Assembly: GCA_022749755.1 (NCBI GenBank)
Contig: CM040441.1
Span: 19,159,475-19,223,474 of the forward strand
DNA: 64,000 bases
Source: Azadirachta indica
Lineage: Eukaryota > Streptophyta > Magnoliopsida > Sapindales > Meliaceae
Direction of reading: 5' to 3'
Shown here: positions 49,861 through 61,703 of the stretch, piece by piece
Layout of the letters: each line of letters starts with the position of its first letter
How positions within the stretch are numbered: the stretch's first letter is position 1
Translations under genes and position numbers: made by a program
Notes under the pieces: generated by a model
The model's input: the letters and a program-made list of their open reading frames with translations, nothing else
Databases searched by the model: none
What the model was told of the DNA's origin: nothing

Positions 49861-52800
49861 ATGTCTCAGGCTAAAGCTCTTAGACAGATTCTTGAATTGC
49901 CGGGGGTTCATCAGGGCCCAGCTTGTTTCGATGCTCTGAGTGCTAAGCTTGTGGAGAAGGCTGGTTTTAGTTACTGCTTTACTAGTGGTACGAGCTTCTT
50001 TTCTCCTTTTAATTTTCTTTTTGTTCTTATTAGTTGATTTCATCATGTGGGTATGGCTGTATTTGAAATTTGATTGATTGATTGAAATCAGATATTGAGT
50101 TTTGAAATTATTTATTTATTTATTTTACTGGGGCGAATGATTTTATTGTGCTCGCTTTAAAATTATGTTTCCAGTAATTTGAGTGGGCTTGATCATCTGT
50201 TCTAAATTATGCCTACATTTCTTGCTGAGAATAGCAAATAGGCTTTCTTTCTTTTTTGATTGATAAAATCAATGTCTGATTTATTTGGTGATGGCCTGTA
50301 AATGTCATAAGATTATGAATTTAATTATTTGATTAAATAAAACTACTATTTTTTGTCATCTGGGTTAACTATTATGGGCAGTCAAGTTTGCTGATATTTA
50401 CATGATTCCATTAGGATTTTCAATATCAGCTGCCAGGCTGGGGCTGCCAGACACTGGATTTATTTCTTATGGAGAGATGGTGGATCAGGGGCAGCAGATT
50501 ACCCAAGCTGTGTCGATTCCGGTCATTGGGGATGGTGATAACGGATATGGGAATGCAGTGAATGTCAAGAGAACTGTAAAGGGATTTATTAAGGCAGGCT
50601 TTGCAGGGATCCTTCTTGAAGATCAGGTTTCATAATTTTGTGCTGCAATAATCTGCTTGTACTATTTTGTGTAAACTATTGTTGTTTCGTACATTATACA
50701 ATATTTTTTCAGCTCAGCAACTTGTGCCATGACTATGCCACCAGCAGTTTTACCCTGTCTAGGCCCTTGATCCTTATGAAATTGTCTTTTCAAGGTATCT
50801 CCAAAAGCTTGTGGTCATACACGTGGCCGGAAAGTGGTGTCGAGAGAGGAAGCAGTGATGAAAATAAAAGCAGCTATCGATGCTAGGAATGAAAGTGGCT
50901 CTGACATTGTTATTGTGGCACGAACTGATTCTCGTCAAGCAGTGTCTTTGGAGGAATCACTCTGGAGGTCAAGGGCTTTTGCTGATGCTGGAGCTGATGT
51001 TCTTTTTATTGATGCACTAGCCTCAAGAGAAGAGATGAAGGCTTTCTGTGAAATCTCTCCACTAGTTCCAAAATTGGTATGTTTTATTCCCCTTAGAAGA
51101 TATTTAAGTATTTAAAACCTACTAATGTGTAAATGATATACTTAAATCTTATGCTTAATTACCATACCTTTAAAAAAATTGGTTTTTGGTTATGTAATAT
51201 AATCCAAGCCTTCAGCTAAGTTTGACAACAAGTACAGTCTGAGATTTAGAAAATTGTTGTACAGTTGCTACAAATCTTCCTTGACCAAGTTGGTGAAAGG
51301 CAATGCTTGTTTTCGAACTTTATGTCTTTGCCCATGGGTGTTAATAAGTTTTATTGTTTACTTTTATCTGTTCCTGGTGAGGTACCTCATGGTATATATT
51401 GAATTTTCTGATTTTGATGTTGTTGATACAAAATTGATTTTCGAATGTAGTATAATTTATGATAGACAGTTGTAAATTACTGTCCCGAATTTGTAGCTGG
51501 GGCACACCCAGAATCCAATAATCTAGACAGCTGAGGGTTTTGAGTGTGTTGAATTGACCATATCTGGTGAAGTCCAACTGATGTTTTGCTTTCAAATGTT
51601 TAGTTGTGAAGTTTCTCTTAAACAGCTTGAGGCATGCTTGGAATCTGTCATTTTCTTTTTCCCTATTGTATTGAGTGCCTTTGCTTGGTATGGCTTGTAA
51701 TGAAAATTTCGAATGTAATCCACCTAAGGACAGAATACTTCTGCATGTTGGTTTAGGAATGCTTTATAGAGCTTTCATTAAATTGTGAGCCAAAAAAATG
51801 TTTTTACTTTCTACATTCGTAGGATCTTACTATCTTAACTTACATTGGCATGTTTGGGACTGCGGTGTCGTTCCTTTTAATCCACAAATTTTGTGGAATA
51901 ATATTACTAGATATTAAGTATGAGAGGCTGAGTGGTAAAAGTTTAGGCACCAAGTAAAAGTGAGTGTTTACCAAATGCTATGGACGCTATACTCTTAAAC
52001 TGACATAGAAGCGTAGTAGTCACACACATATGCCGTGTGTTTTATATTGTAAATGCACAACTATGCACATACCAAGTTGTTTCCTTGTGTTCAATTTTTC
52101 AAGCCGCCTGGTCTGACACCCTGTATCCATGTCAAAACACGACTGCTGTCTTTGCGTCTATAGATTATAGGCATATATCTAAGGGTAAGAACTTCAGTTA
52201 AAGGTAAAATGACTTATGCTGCATCTTCATCTGTTGGAACAATTGATGTGTTTCATGTTGTAATCTTTCTTCAATTTGACAATATTTCTTAATGAGAACC
52301 TTGATTCTCAATTTTGCACGGCATAAATGCTATTATTATGCTGTCAAGAAAGTGTAAATGAAATTTCTTATCTTGAATGAATACGGTGATATATGAGCAC
52401 CAATATGATCTCATATGTTCCCAATTTGTGCTCTTTTGTTCTATCTCTCCTATTAACACCTGCATTCTTTCTCATTTATTTAATGGTTTTCAGTTTCATC
52501 TGTTTAACTTGAATTCTTATATTTGTATTCTTGGCATGTGTTAGAAATTTGTGATGAAGTAAAAATTATCAGTTTAACATTTCAATATCTTTGTCTAATA
52601 GATCTCTTTCTTGCATAGGCCAATATGCTTGAAGGTGGGGGAAAAACGCCAATACTTAATCCACTAGAACTTGAGGAGGTTGGATATAAGCTTGTGGTAT
52701 ACCCCCTTTCCTTGGTAGGAGTATCCATCCAAGCAATGCAGGTTAGATTTCTGCTCTGTTTTCTACTGTGCATGTATTTCTAATCAAATTTCATGGATGG

Positions 52801-54285
52801 ATGGATGGATGGATGGATCGTGTGTTACTTCAAAAGGGAAAAGGTACATAGTGATGGAAATCTATCACTCCATACAGTTAAAACAATAACTCTTGTGCTT
52901 TCAGAAGTAGAGACTGTACTTTGTCAATGTGATTAATATGCTTTAAAAATGTTAGTTACAAATTTTATTTAATTAATTAATCTTTTATCCCAAAGGATAG
53001 TGCGGTTGGTTATGCCTATTATAGTGGAAACAAGATTTAGGGATTGAATTGCCCTCATACCGACCTAGGAGGTTTTTGTGTTTACTTGAAACAAGAAAAA
53101 GAAGCAAGCATAGCCCCAAAGATCATCTTTTTGGCGGTCAGACTGATTGACCCTATAAGCACCTCCGTCAAATTAGTAAAGTATCAAAGCTGCTAGGTTG
53201 TGCACTTGCTAGCACTTGACTAATTCAATGGAAAGTGAGGTATAGGAGAAGGTGAGGCTCTTCTTGTCTTTCGGTTGGTCAGGTTGATTGACCAGGTGAC
53301 AATCACCATCGCATTAAAAATCCCGTGGCGGGGGAGGGGGAACTTTGTCTTTCTCTTTCGAATAATTTCTATTTTAGAAATTATCTTTTCCTCTTCTGTT
53401 TTTCTTTTTGTTGTATAATAGAAGTTATTTTTTTTCCTTTTATAATGCTGATAATTATTTTTCCTCTTCTCCTTTAGAAGAATTTCTATTGATGTACTTG
53501 AGTTGATGAGTTGAAGGGCGATGCCCAAAAACTTGAGAGTTTGGATTTTCTACCTATCATTCACTACTGAATCAGGCATGTACCATTAGGACGTCACTTG
53601 ATTCTTATTTCGATGTTTTATCATTTCTGTTTTCAAGTGAAATTCACAAGGCATTTAGTTTGGTGGCTAGCCAGATTGGTTAAGGCCAATATTAAATATC
53701 TTTAATGTCAGATAGGAATTATGTAATTGATATCTGAGTTTTACTTTCGATAACAATAGCAAAGTCGGGATAAAATGTTTTTCTCTTACTGATGTGTCAG
53801 ATAATGTGGAACTATTAGGGACTGTCATGTATTAAGTGGCAATTCACCATATCTTTCTATATGCTGATTTTGTATAAGTGCCACTAGCAAATCGGTTAAA
53901 ATACAAATCCCAATTTTGTATTGGTAGCAGTATTACATTATATTTTTAAGCTTAGCAATTTTAAGATGATTTATTCTTTCATTAAAATCTGCTGCTTGGT
54001 GAAATTTCAGTAGTGTAATTTGAAATATTGCTACATAGAATGACCCGTTATTCTTTTGTGGTAAGCTTTTTAATACTATTCCTGGACTGTAAGTTCACTT
54101 CTATTATTCATTTGCAGGATGCATTGACTGCCATTAAAGGAGGAGGTATTCCTCCTCCTAGAAGTATGCCAACTTTTGAAGAAATCAAGGAAATCGTAGG
54201 TTTCAATGCTTATTATGAAGAAGAGGAGCGTTATGCCACTCGTCAGTTGTCTTCAGAAGCAGGTGGTGAGCTTTTTGGTCTTTAA
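49861..54285 (+). CDS. Isocitrate lyase/PEP mutase superfamily protein (carboxyvinyl-carboxyphosphonate phosphorylmutase-like)
   Basis: Five exons: 49861-49987, 50415-50626, 50795-51076, 52619-52741, 54118-54285. They total 912 bases (303 residues), all GT-AG. The start MSQAKALRQILELPGVHQG matches the usual N-terminal core; a stop (49855-49857) lies two codons upstream. Family signatures are GPACFDALSAKL (19-30), the metal-binding GDGDNGYGN (81-89, Asp82 and Asp84), the mobile loop SPKACGH (115-121, Cys119, the place of the KKCGH catalytic cysteine in lyases of this superfamily), VARTD (154-158) and NMLEGGGKTP. Relatives cleave or rearrange 2-hydroxy/2-methyl dicarboxylic acids or phosphonates with Mg2+. 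The loop cysteine favours a C-C lyase over a phosphonomutase, but the substrate is unknown. The plant relative I recall is At1g21440. Introns 3 (1.5 kb) and 4 (1.4 kb) are large. Confidence 0.92.
52793..52818. repeat. (ATGG)n microsatellite in intron 4 of the PEP-mutase-like gene
   Basis: Six to seven ATGG units. Confidence 0.85.
52985..53160 (+). mobile_element. SINE-like sequence in intron 4 of the PEP-mutase-like gene
   Basis: GGATAGTGCGGTTGGTTATG at about 52994 resembles an RNA polymerase III A box, and GGGATTGAATTGCC at 53040-53053 resembles a B box, about 35 bp downstream as in tRNA-derived SINEs. The 3' end and flanking duplication are not resolved, so this is tentative. Confidence 0.3.
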
Positions 54286-55120
54286 TACCTAATAAAGTTT
54301 TTTTCCCCACCAACTCTAGATGTAGCCAAGATTATCAGATCTCTGTAGACTTGTAATATGGAGCCAAGCTTATAACTTATAGCGGAGTATTGTTTTAGTG
54401 AACATTCATCAGACAAATAACTTTAGTGAATTTAGAGAATTTGACAACTGCTTCTATGCATAAATCTTCTAGCAGTCATTGCAAGCATTAAGAGTAAAAC
54501 CTACCTTCACAATATATGTAAAGCATAAATAAGAACCATTTATATAAACGTAGACTAATTAAGAACCATATATAAGAATAAGAATATACTGGAAATCGAG
54601 GAATTTAATTCAAACGGTGACAGAATATTCCGGTAATTCTCAATTTTTTCTGTTGGAATTTTACTCATTTACCAAATATTGTTTGATTCTGTTTGCTTAT
54701 CTAAGTATATCCATGTTTAATCTTATTCCAGATATTTAAATAAGTGTTACTTGAAAGTCTTCAAGTGGAGAGATCCATCACTCCTTCAGCTTATATACTT
54801 CTTCAACTGGATGTAATATGGGAAATAAGGTTGTGACTCATTGTATTTATAATTGTCTTATGGAGAGCTTTGTTATTTCCTGTTTCAACTGGATAATATA
54901 AACTCGTTTTCCTCTTTTCAATTAATATCCTAAGATGATAATATTATGACACTGGCGATGGTGATGGAGTTGCCCTTTACCACAATTTAGAGAATATATG
55001 TGTGTGCTAATGTGTTATCTAATTTAAATTGGAATTGGAATATATTTGGTAGTGTTAATTGATATTTAAGTGATTTGCATTTTATTTTTCAAATTAACCC
55101 TTTCTGTACTTGAATATGCT
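54286..55120. other. 3' flank of the PEP-mutase-like gene
   Basis: Presumed 3' UTR and downstream spacer; AATAAAG at 54291 right after the stop could be a poly(A) signal. No further gene. Confidence 0.4.
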
Positions 55121-55748
55121 TAAGGGTAAAACTTCTTTTACTCCCAAATATTCAGTTATTATCTATTTTAGTTTCAAAAATATCCTTAAAATTGTCAATT
55201 TATTGAAAATGACAAGTATACTCCTATTTAATAATAATTATTTAAGAAAAAAACAAATAAATCTTTAAAATTTGAAAAAAAAAATAATATATCTATCTAA
55301 GATATATTAATTATGAAATAGTATTTTTTTTTAATGGTAAATTGACAATATAATTATTACTTTATTGACAATATAAATACTTACTTATTAATATATTATA
55401 AATTTATTACTGTTATTATTTTATCATATTTTAAATACATTTACATATATTTTATTTAAATTACAACATAATCATAAATAAATATTATATATGAGCTGTA
55501 AAGTAAACAAATCTATAAGTTCATATTTTATTTAATTTCCTACAAATAATTATTTAATTAATAATATATTTTACATAAATATATTGTCTTTTCAAATTTT
55601 AGAGATTTATTTGTTTTTTTTTAAATAAATATTATTATACAGGGGTAGTAATTATTATTTTCTAATAAATTGAAACTTTTAATTGAAAATTTTTGGACTA
55701 AAGAAAGTATTATACCAAACTTTTGGAAGTAAAACGGATTTTACCTTA
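55121..55748. mobile_element. Inverted-repeat element, related to 26695-27433
   Basis: The left end TAAGGGTAAAACTTC, with TTTTACTCCCAAATATTC following, pairs imperfectly over about 35 bp with the right end (CCAAACTTTTGGAAGTAAAA ... TTTTACCTTA). The interior is AT-rich and similar to the other copy. No coding capacity and no secure target-site duplication. Confidence 0.5.
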
Positions 55749-56940
55749 GCGCTTAAGAATGCATATCATTAATACTATTTAACAGGCGTTAAATTTTGTT
55801 AATTAAGATCAAACTTATAGTTAAAAATTATATTTATTTTTGATATTTGTTAATTGTAAAAAAAGTGACAAAATCTTTCACAATCATTAAAGATAATATG
55901 TATTAAATTAAGCTATTAAATTGAGCATCACAGTTCATTCAAATTATAATATGAGATAAATTCATTCTTATTTTTGAATTTGTTTACCATGCTTGCACAA
56001 TTAAATTTGATCAGTTTTATATACCATTTTTAATGACAACAAAATTTGAACAAAAATTTAATTTATTTCTTTTTATTTGAGTTTGCTCTATTACGAGATT
56101 TTATTAATTGAATCAACTGATATTCACCATAATATTTAAATATGATAAAGGAGCAAATATCAGATGTTAGAGTTTTCCTACATCCATATTGATTAACTAA
56201 ACTAATATTATGATAAAGGAGCAAATATGAGATGTTAGGGTTTTCTTATATCCATATTGTTGATACCAAAATTGTATTATTATGGTTATTTTTAACTTTA
56301 TCCTTTAATTTATTGACATATGTCATGTATGTTATTAATTTATTAAAAGTCATTGTCCATTCCCAAATAACAGGAAAATAACTTTTTTATTTTTAATTTA
56401 AAAAGAGATAACATAATTTTACTCCCTAAACTTTGACAAAATAATAAATAATTATATATTTTGATATATTATAAAATTTTAGTTCTTACTGTTATATTTA
56501 TCATCATTTGATAAAATTTTTGAGGGTATGATTCACTTTTTCTCCTCAGCATAAAAAATCTTAATTTCACTGCATTTTAAAAAAATTTAAAGAAAGTATA
56601 CTTCTCTTGCTATTTCTTGTAGGAAAAATGTATCATGACAGTTTTTAAAATATAATTAGAAGAAAATTTGTGTTTAAAAAAAAGAGAAAGAAGTTATGGT
56701 GTTGGTTATGACAGAGAAGGTGATAGAGAGAGAAAAAAATAAAAAAAAAGTAGAAAAGATAAAAGATAAAAATAGAGGTGGTGATAGTGGGGGCATATTT
56801 GAATATAGAAAGGGAAGAAAGGTGACAATAGAGGTGGTAAATTAGACTTTTTATATTTATATTTTACATTAAAGATGTCTAATACAACATGTTCATTTAA
56901 ATATTATTAGTAATGGTATCACTATTTAATGGACTGATGT

Positions 56941-56948
56941 AATGATAG
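56941..56948. repeat. Left target-site duplication of the hAT-type MITE
   Basis: AATGATAG; the right partner is AATGGTAG at 57355-57362 (7 of 8 bases equal). Confidence 0.7.
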
Positions 56949-57354
56949 CAAAGGTGGCAAAACGAGTGGGCTAGCGTGAGGATGGCACGACACTATTTAT
57001 GGGCTAGGCCAAGAAAAAAACTAATGGGTCATGCTGTGAAATGTCATCATATTGTGCTGGATAGAGAAAGAAAGCCCATGGGCTATTGTTTAGCCCGTCA
57101 ATAGTGAAAATTCATTATTATTTACAGTACAATTATTTCACTATTTATAAGTACTGTTAATAGATATTGTACAACTCATATAGGATTATGCACCTTGCTT
57201 GGGCTGCTTTCTAAAAAGCTAAGCTAGCATGGCACACACAGTAACCGTACTTAGGTTAAGTTGGGTTTATTTATTTTATTATACGTGCTGTGTAGGCTCA
57301 GCCCTAAGAGTCTGTATGGGCTTATTTTTCATAAGCTGTGCCGAGTCACCTCTA
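56949..57354. mobile_element. hAT-type MITE, 406 bp
   Basis: The left end CAAAGGTGGCAAAACGAG and the right end CCGAGTCACCTCTA form hAT-like terminal inverted repeats (pattern YARAGGTGGC). 8-bp flanking repeats with one mismatch match the hAT target-site length. The paralogous region at 41990-42015 (ATAACGATAGAGACTAAAAT) runs straight through without the insert, an empty site. The interior contains GGGCTAGGCC- and GGCACGAC-type words common in such plant elements. No coding capacity. Confidence 0.82.
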
Positions 57355-57804
57355 AATGGTAGGGATTAAAATGTTAAATCAACCTAAGTGTGTCCTATTT
57401 TGTTATTTGGCTAAAGTTCAAAGACGAAAAAAATCATTATCCTCTTTTATTTTTAGTTAAACTAAGGGTGAAATAATCATTTTATCTTTTTTTGGGTGGA
57501 CTGATGACTTTCAATAAATTGATGATATATTTGATATATGTTAATAAATTGGGGGTAAAGCTAAAAATAATCATATTATTTAGATATATAATTAATTAAA
57601 TTAATTTATAAAAATTTGAACTCTAATGAGTTTTATTTTATAAAAAACTCTTATAGATAAAATTTTATTATATCTTTATAATAAATGTTGCTGATTACCT
57701 AATTACAATTTAGAAGAGAATAAGTTATGATACTGTAACATTTTAATCTTTTTCATGTATGCAAAATTTGAAAATTATAAAATACAACCTAAATCTATTG
57801 TAAC

Positions 57805-58511
57805 TGTTATGGGCAAATCTCTTAATGCCTACATGGCATCCATAAAGGCACCAAAATAGGTATCATGGTAGCAAAATATTAGGGACGTGGCCAAGACCTA
57901 CGTTGAATAGATGTGCTTACCGAGGCAACCATCGTGGAAATGTTTCTAAGCTACCATGATATAGCCCAAGCTTTGGGTTGCAAGTTTAAGCTTAAAGCAT
58001 GCAACTTGCACCTATCATGTGACAATAACGTGGTAGGTGGATTTTGCAACGCCTGGCTTGCAGTTGAGGGACCTATAGCTAAAAGATTATAATTATTACC
58101 TATGTGACCAAGTAGGGTAATATAAAACTCCAAATAAAGCCAATTTGGTGATGTCACTTTAATACCACCATGTAAGCAACCAATAAAGGGACGACACATA
58201 GGACAAAGAGTAGTGCAGGTTTCGTATCCCTTAACAAGCAAAGTGAGCGCTTGAGGAGAAGAGATCAATGGTTGAGCTTCATCATGGCTTGCACAATGAT
58301 TGCGTAAAGGAGACTTTTGGAAGGAAATTCATCTTTCCCCTTACTTATATAAACCTCAATTTCGTCTACGCAAAAGGTTTGCTTCTTGAACTCTTACTTT
58401 TATCATACCTTCTCCTAAAACACACACATAAAATCATCATTAGCCTCTCAATTATCATTTTCTGACATGCATTGGTCTAACTTGATCGTTGGTGAGGATT
58501 TGCCCATAACA
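57805..58511 (+). mobile_element. 5' LTR of a Ty3/gypsy retrotransposon, 707 bp
   Basis: It begins TGTTATGGGCAAATC (57805-57819) and ends GATTTGCCCATAACA (58497-58511), an exact 15-bp inverted repeat with TG...CA ends. Gag and protease sequence of the same orientation follows, so this is a 5' LTR, not a solo LTR; the bases after it (CCAAC) also do not repeat the five before it (GTAAC). The minus-strand open frame within it (57951-58268) is not a gene. I see no standard primer-binding site directly downstream. Confidence 0.8.
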
Positions 58512-61500
58512 CCAACGACACCTATTGACTTTTTTTATTTGGCAGATAGATATTGAAATAAAGCTTAGAGTTATTGACTTAACATTAAAGAAAGATTACT
58601 TATTAGAATTGTGTCTCGCACTGTAGTTGTATCATCATTCTATATTGGATGTGTTTTCCTCATAAATATAAATTGTGTTTGTTGATTAGGGTTTGTTTTA
58701 TATGGAATACACATGGCAGTAGAAAGAATTTCAGCATCAATATTTATGTCTTTTATGGGAAATTTGTGACAAAAAGCCAGTGTTAGAAGTGGAAATAATG
58801 GTGCACGAGACATTGGACTCGGCTTGTAACAAGCTAGAGAGTCGCTGTAAGAATGTGGGAAATAGGGGAGGAAGTGAACTGGGAGTAGAATGTGGTTTCT
58901 TGCCCTAATATACGAAACTCAAGGAAGGAAGATTTAGAGAATCAAATTAGAATGTTGCTATAGGGAAATAAGGGATTAATGCAACATGTAAGGGAGTTAC
59001 AATCTCGTGTAGAACAAGATTAAGAGAAGAGACGACGAAGAAATGCCACGTTAGCATTTACAGAGCAAACACCCATTTAGGAATCACAAAACCCATGAGA
59101 AGAAAGGCAGCATTAGATGAAAGCCACTACAATCATGCCATTGTTGTTCCTAAATAGAGCTAAGAGAAAATGGCCACCAAGTTAGGGTAGCAAGTCAGTG
59201 AGAGAGAGAGCGTGATTGAAATGATGTAGTATTACTTCAATAGGAAGTTCTACAAGGTGGGCATCGTTACCATAATGACCAAGCCCTAAAGGAACTAGTA
59301 GGAGAAGAGGGTGTAGAAAGCATGCACGCTAGCTGTTGGGTCCATACATAGAACTAGCATGCAATTAATAAAAAGGTAGAGGATGGTCGCAATGTGAATC
59401 CTCACATAACAAGGCGACGTATGGCCAAAGAAGTGGAAAATGCTATCCCTAGTATATGGGATGGTATAAGGCAGCTGGAAGAGATTATAGTCAATTTATA
59501 AGGGACTGCCCAAGAATCATGCTAGGTAGAAGATCCACTAATACAACTTGTTATGCCATTCATGATAGACATTCAGTGAGAGTAAATGCATTAGATTTTA
59601 CTATGCTGCAATTACAATCATATACAAGGTACACAAATCTATTGGTGCAGTTGTGACCATATCGAGAGATGATGAAAGTTTAAGGGGTTATAGATGGTGT
59701 CATGTACAAAATTTTCTTGTTGACATTGACAGGACCCATAAGGCAGTGATATAAAAAAATGAAGTCAATAAGCATCAATTCTCTCCCACCTTTGTATTGA
59801 ATTTTTGAATTGCTTCTGTAGTTTCAAGAAACAAAAAAAGGATTCTGACACTTTCTTTGATGTAAAACAAGAAGAGAAAAAGACTTATAAGGCATTTATA
59901 CGATGCTTTCACCATGTCATCATTCTGTTAAGGGCGTATAATTGCGTTAATACTTTAAAAGCATTAGTGCGTAATACAAGAATGGAGCTGTTGTAGTGGT
60001 TATTTAGAGACTTTTAGCCTAAAATTTATATCGAGGTGCATGAGCAGGTGTTGAACTTTATTAAGACTGACATTTACGAGGCAGATCAGTTATTGACAGA
60101 GCATGTCGAGAGTAAACTAAAAAGGAAAAAGGAAAGCCTTGTAAAGCGCCACGACAATGGTAGTAGAAAAAAAAAAAATGACTGCACTAGTAAGGCTTTG
60201 ATATCTATGTTATAACCCAGGTCTCCACGTCTTCCCTATAAGGACATTCCTTCACGATACCAATTCCATACTTTAATACACCAGAGGCTGCAGGCTATAG
60301 TATAAATCCCTAAGGGATTAATATAAAGAAAGGAGCCAAGATGAGAAGGGTCATAACAGTGTGATTCTAGAAAGGAGAAGCCACGTAATTCCTAGAAGCT
60401 ATTGTTTAAGTACGAGTCTTATATACCAGTGAACGCTACTAAGGAGCATATATTCGTTGAAATAAAGAATGCAGGGTTGTTGGTGAAGTCACAACCACTA
60501 CACAGTAATATACACAGAAAAAAATAAGATAAAGTTCTACGACTTTCACTAGGATTGGGGGCATAACACCTCAAAGTGCTTCGAATTACGAGAACAGATA
60601 GATGCCTCAGTCCATAATAGCTATTTGGATAAATATTTGGTGGCATAAAAAGGAGACCGACATAATAAAAAAGTTATGGATATTGTGGGCGAATACCTAA
60701 GTAATAAAATATAGCCACTACATTGTGTCAGCACTATTATGATAGGCCTCACCTTAGCAAAAAGCTCGAATTGGTCAAGAAATTACTACCCTGGCAATGT
60801 TCACGAACGAAGATGTGCTGGCAGTTATCCTACCCTATGTTGGCGCCCTAGTTGTAACATTGGACATAATAGGAAATACTATATCTCGAATGTTGGTGGA
60901 TACGGGGAGCTCGGTGGACATCATTTTTAAGCACGCCTTAGACTAACTAAATGTCCAGGATACCGTTTAAAGAGGTCTTGACATTGTTAATTGGATTTTC
61001 TAGTTAAAACGTGTAGGCTGTGGGAATGGTCTCACTTCTAATAAGAGTGTAGGCAGAAGCAAACTCATTGACGGTGATGGTGAAGTTCATGATAGTTAAC
61101 TAACCTAATCCCTACAATGTGATATTGGACCACCCTTTTATAGTCGAAACAAAAGCGCGCGTGTCGGTTTACCACATACAAATGAAGATGCCAATGAAGG
61201 ATGCCATGATCATCATTGTAGAGATTAGCACGCAGCCTAGAGTTGCTACTTAACCACATCCAGGGAAGCCTTGTAAGTGATGGATCCAATACGCGATGTG
61301 AAAGGCACCGAAGCAAAAGTAGTCCTAAGGAGAGATGAGATTCTGGAAATGGACTTGCGTTTTTCAGAGTTAGAGGCGCTAGTTAATACTGTCGTGGAGA
61401 CTACATTTGTTTGAGTGTGTGACAAGGATCCTTTTAAAGTGATAAAGATAGATGTCGTAATAGAATAATCACTCATATAGAAATCAAGTATTTTTCTGAA

Positions 61501-61534
61501 AGAGTACACAAATGATGTTGAAGAGTTTGTTATG
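58512..61534 (+). mobile_element. Ty3/gypsy gag-protease region, degenerate, truncated by a nested insertion
   Basis: Many stops and frameshifts, but gag blocks are readable: DTFFDVKQEEKKTYKAFIRC near 59840; IPVNATKEHIFVEIKNAGLL at 60425-60485; KCFELREQIDASVHNSYL near 60580. The protease domain follows: FTNEDVLAVILPYVGALVV from about 60800, LVDTGSSVDIIF at 60894-60929 with the DTG active site, then PNPYNVILDHPFIVETKARV at 61105-61165. The linker to reverse transcriptase starts (DEILEMDLRF near 61340; IFLKEYTNDVEEF near 61490) and is cut at 61535 by a copia LTR. Reverse transcriptase, RNase H and integrase should lie beyond the copia element. The sequence type is that of plant non-chromovirus gypsy elements. 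Confidence 0.8.
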
Positions 61535-61691
61535 TGTTGGAGATTATTACATAAGTATATCTTTGATTTTCTGTTTTAGAGTCCTAATTACATTTAACTA
61601 GGTTTAAAGCTCTATAAATACTATAGATATATATATATATATATATATAAAAAAAAAGATAGTTTTTCCTATTCTATTTTTTATCTTAACA
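61535..61691 (+). mobile_element. 5' LTR of a Ty1/copia retrotransposon, 157 bp
   Basis: Starts TGTTGGAG and ends CTTAACA, followed directly by a primer-binding site. It contains an (AT)n run at 61627-61649 in TATA position. It interrupts the gypsy coding sequence. A very short LTR for a coding copia element. Confidence 0.75.
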
Positions 61692-61703
61692 TGGTATCAG
61701 AGT
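61692..61703 (+). other. Primer-binding site of the copia element
   Basis: TGGTATCAGAGT, nearly identical to the complement of the plant initiator tRNA-Met 3' end (TGGTATCAGAGC), directly after the LTR. Confidence 0.8.

Larger units (their letters stand above)
55775..57804 (+). repeat. Orphan copy of the BAHD upstream region
   Basis: Homologous, in order, to 34140-34290, 35555-35640, 36895-36990, and then to the upstream regions of the BAHD pseudogenes (41690-42500 and 38640-39060). No BAHD reading frame follows, because a Ty3/gypsy LTR begins at 57805 exactly where the promoter-proximal block is interrupted (after ACCTAAATCTATTGTAAC). Nested inside is the hAT-type MITE at 56949. Confidence 0.7.

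Noticed and set aside
53220..53528. Minus-strand 102-codon frame, Lys/Arg-rich
   Set aside because: It lies in an intron of the PEP-mutase-like gene, across T-rich tracts; composition artefact.
57951..58268. Minus-strand open frame of 105 codons
   Set aside because: It lies entirely within the gypsy LTR and matches no family; chance frame.
57805..58511. Solo LTR interpretation
   Set aside because: The 5-base flanks differ (GTAAC versus CCAAC), and gag/protease of matching orientation follows.
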